From contig OX621260.1 of the NCBI GenBank assembly GCA_951640165.1, positions 22,400,001 to 22,464,000 of the forward strand: a stretch of 64,000 bases of DNA. The letters are read 5' to 3'. Below are positions 63,926 through 64,000 of the stretch, piece by piece. Numbering within the stretch: position 1 is the stretch's first letter; the number at the start of each line of letters is the position of its first letter. Both the position numbers and the translations under genes were made by a program. The stretch comes from Pseudoips prasinana (Eukaryota; Arthropoda; Insecta; Lepidoptera; Nolidae). The notes beneath the pieces were generated by a model. That model saw only the letters and a program-made list of their open reading frames with translations, had not been told where the DNA came from and did not search any database.

Positions 63926-64000
63926 TTTTTTTTTTTTTTTTTTTGTATTTATTTATTCAATATATTTTTTATTACACATTACATTTTACAGGCCGAACCG
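63926..64000. other. T-run and AT-rich end of window
   Basis: A T run (63925-63943) could be the poly-A of a minus-strand retroposon that continues past the window edge. Confidence 0.35.

Overview
This is AT-rich eukaryotic DNA, most likely from a moth or butterfly. The evidence is the mix of repeats: tRNA-derived SINEs with box A and box B and ATT-rich tails, many 5'-truncated retroposon ends containing a 'ccccgcggttttacccgcg'-type motif, a Dong/R4-like retrotransposon sitting in a TAA repeat, a cecropia-type mariner, and dense small hairpin elements. I found no convincing host protein-coding gene. The only host-like candidate is a possible promoter and 5' exon near 19.0-19.27 kb. The window reads as intergenic or intronic DNA built almost wholly of nested mobile elements.

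Layout. 0-14 kb: a 5S rRNA-derived SINE; a full-length mariner with an intact DD34D transposase (1048-2335); LINE remnants at 2.3-3.1, 4.8-5.6, 8.6-9.0 and 12.1-12.8 kb; and SINE and MITE fragments. 14-34 kb: SINEs, hairpin MITEs, a PIF/Harbinger-like MITE (22643-22882), local tandem duplications at 18.1, 19.3, 20.6 and 26.3 kb, and LINE tails. 34-43 kb: more SINEs, a twin-primed RTE-like tail, a LINE remnant (37811-38312) and foldback elements. 43.4-48.3 kb: the best element, an R4/Dong-like non-LTR retrotransposon on the minus strand. It has an N-terminal region with duplicated Myb-like modules, a reverse transcriptase, a CCHC finger and a restriction-like endonuclease. It is interrupted only by two in-frame stops, and lies inside the ATT tail of one SINE that is itself inside another SINE. 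48-56 kb: nested SINEs and LINEs with clear target-site duplications. 56.4-58.4 kb: a homogeneous 76-bp minisatellite of about 17 units. 60.6-62.0 kb: an internally deleted, intron-containing DDE transposase remnant. 62.4-63.9 kb: a large inverted repeat.

Family names used here are local labels. SINE-A: tRNA-like head 'ggtcaccgtagcctagttgg'. SINE-B: head 'ggcgtggttggtaaatgctt'. SINE-C: head containing 'actgctaagccagaggt'. SINE-D: head 'gtgtggcgcagcggctaag'. 5S-SINE: 5S rRNA-derived head. MITE-1 and MITE-2: short hairpin elements with TA target duplications. FB-1: long-armed foldback. LT-1: 5'-truncated LINE 3' end containing the 'ccgcggttttacccgcg' motif. KQA tail: minus- or plus-strand RT C-terminus ending PSGKQA. 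REP-O, -P, -N, -U, -R and IR-1: unclassified repeats. The elements do not form a cellular pathway. What links them is insertion history, and the interrupted copies with target-site duplications give a relative order of insertion.
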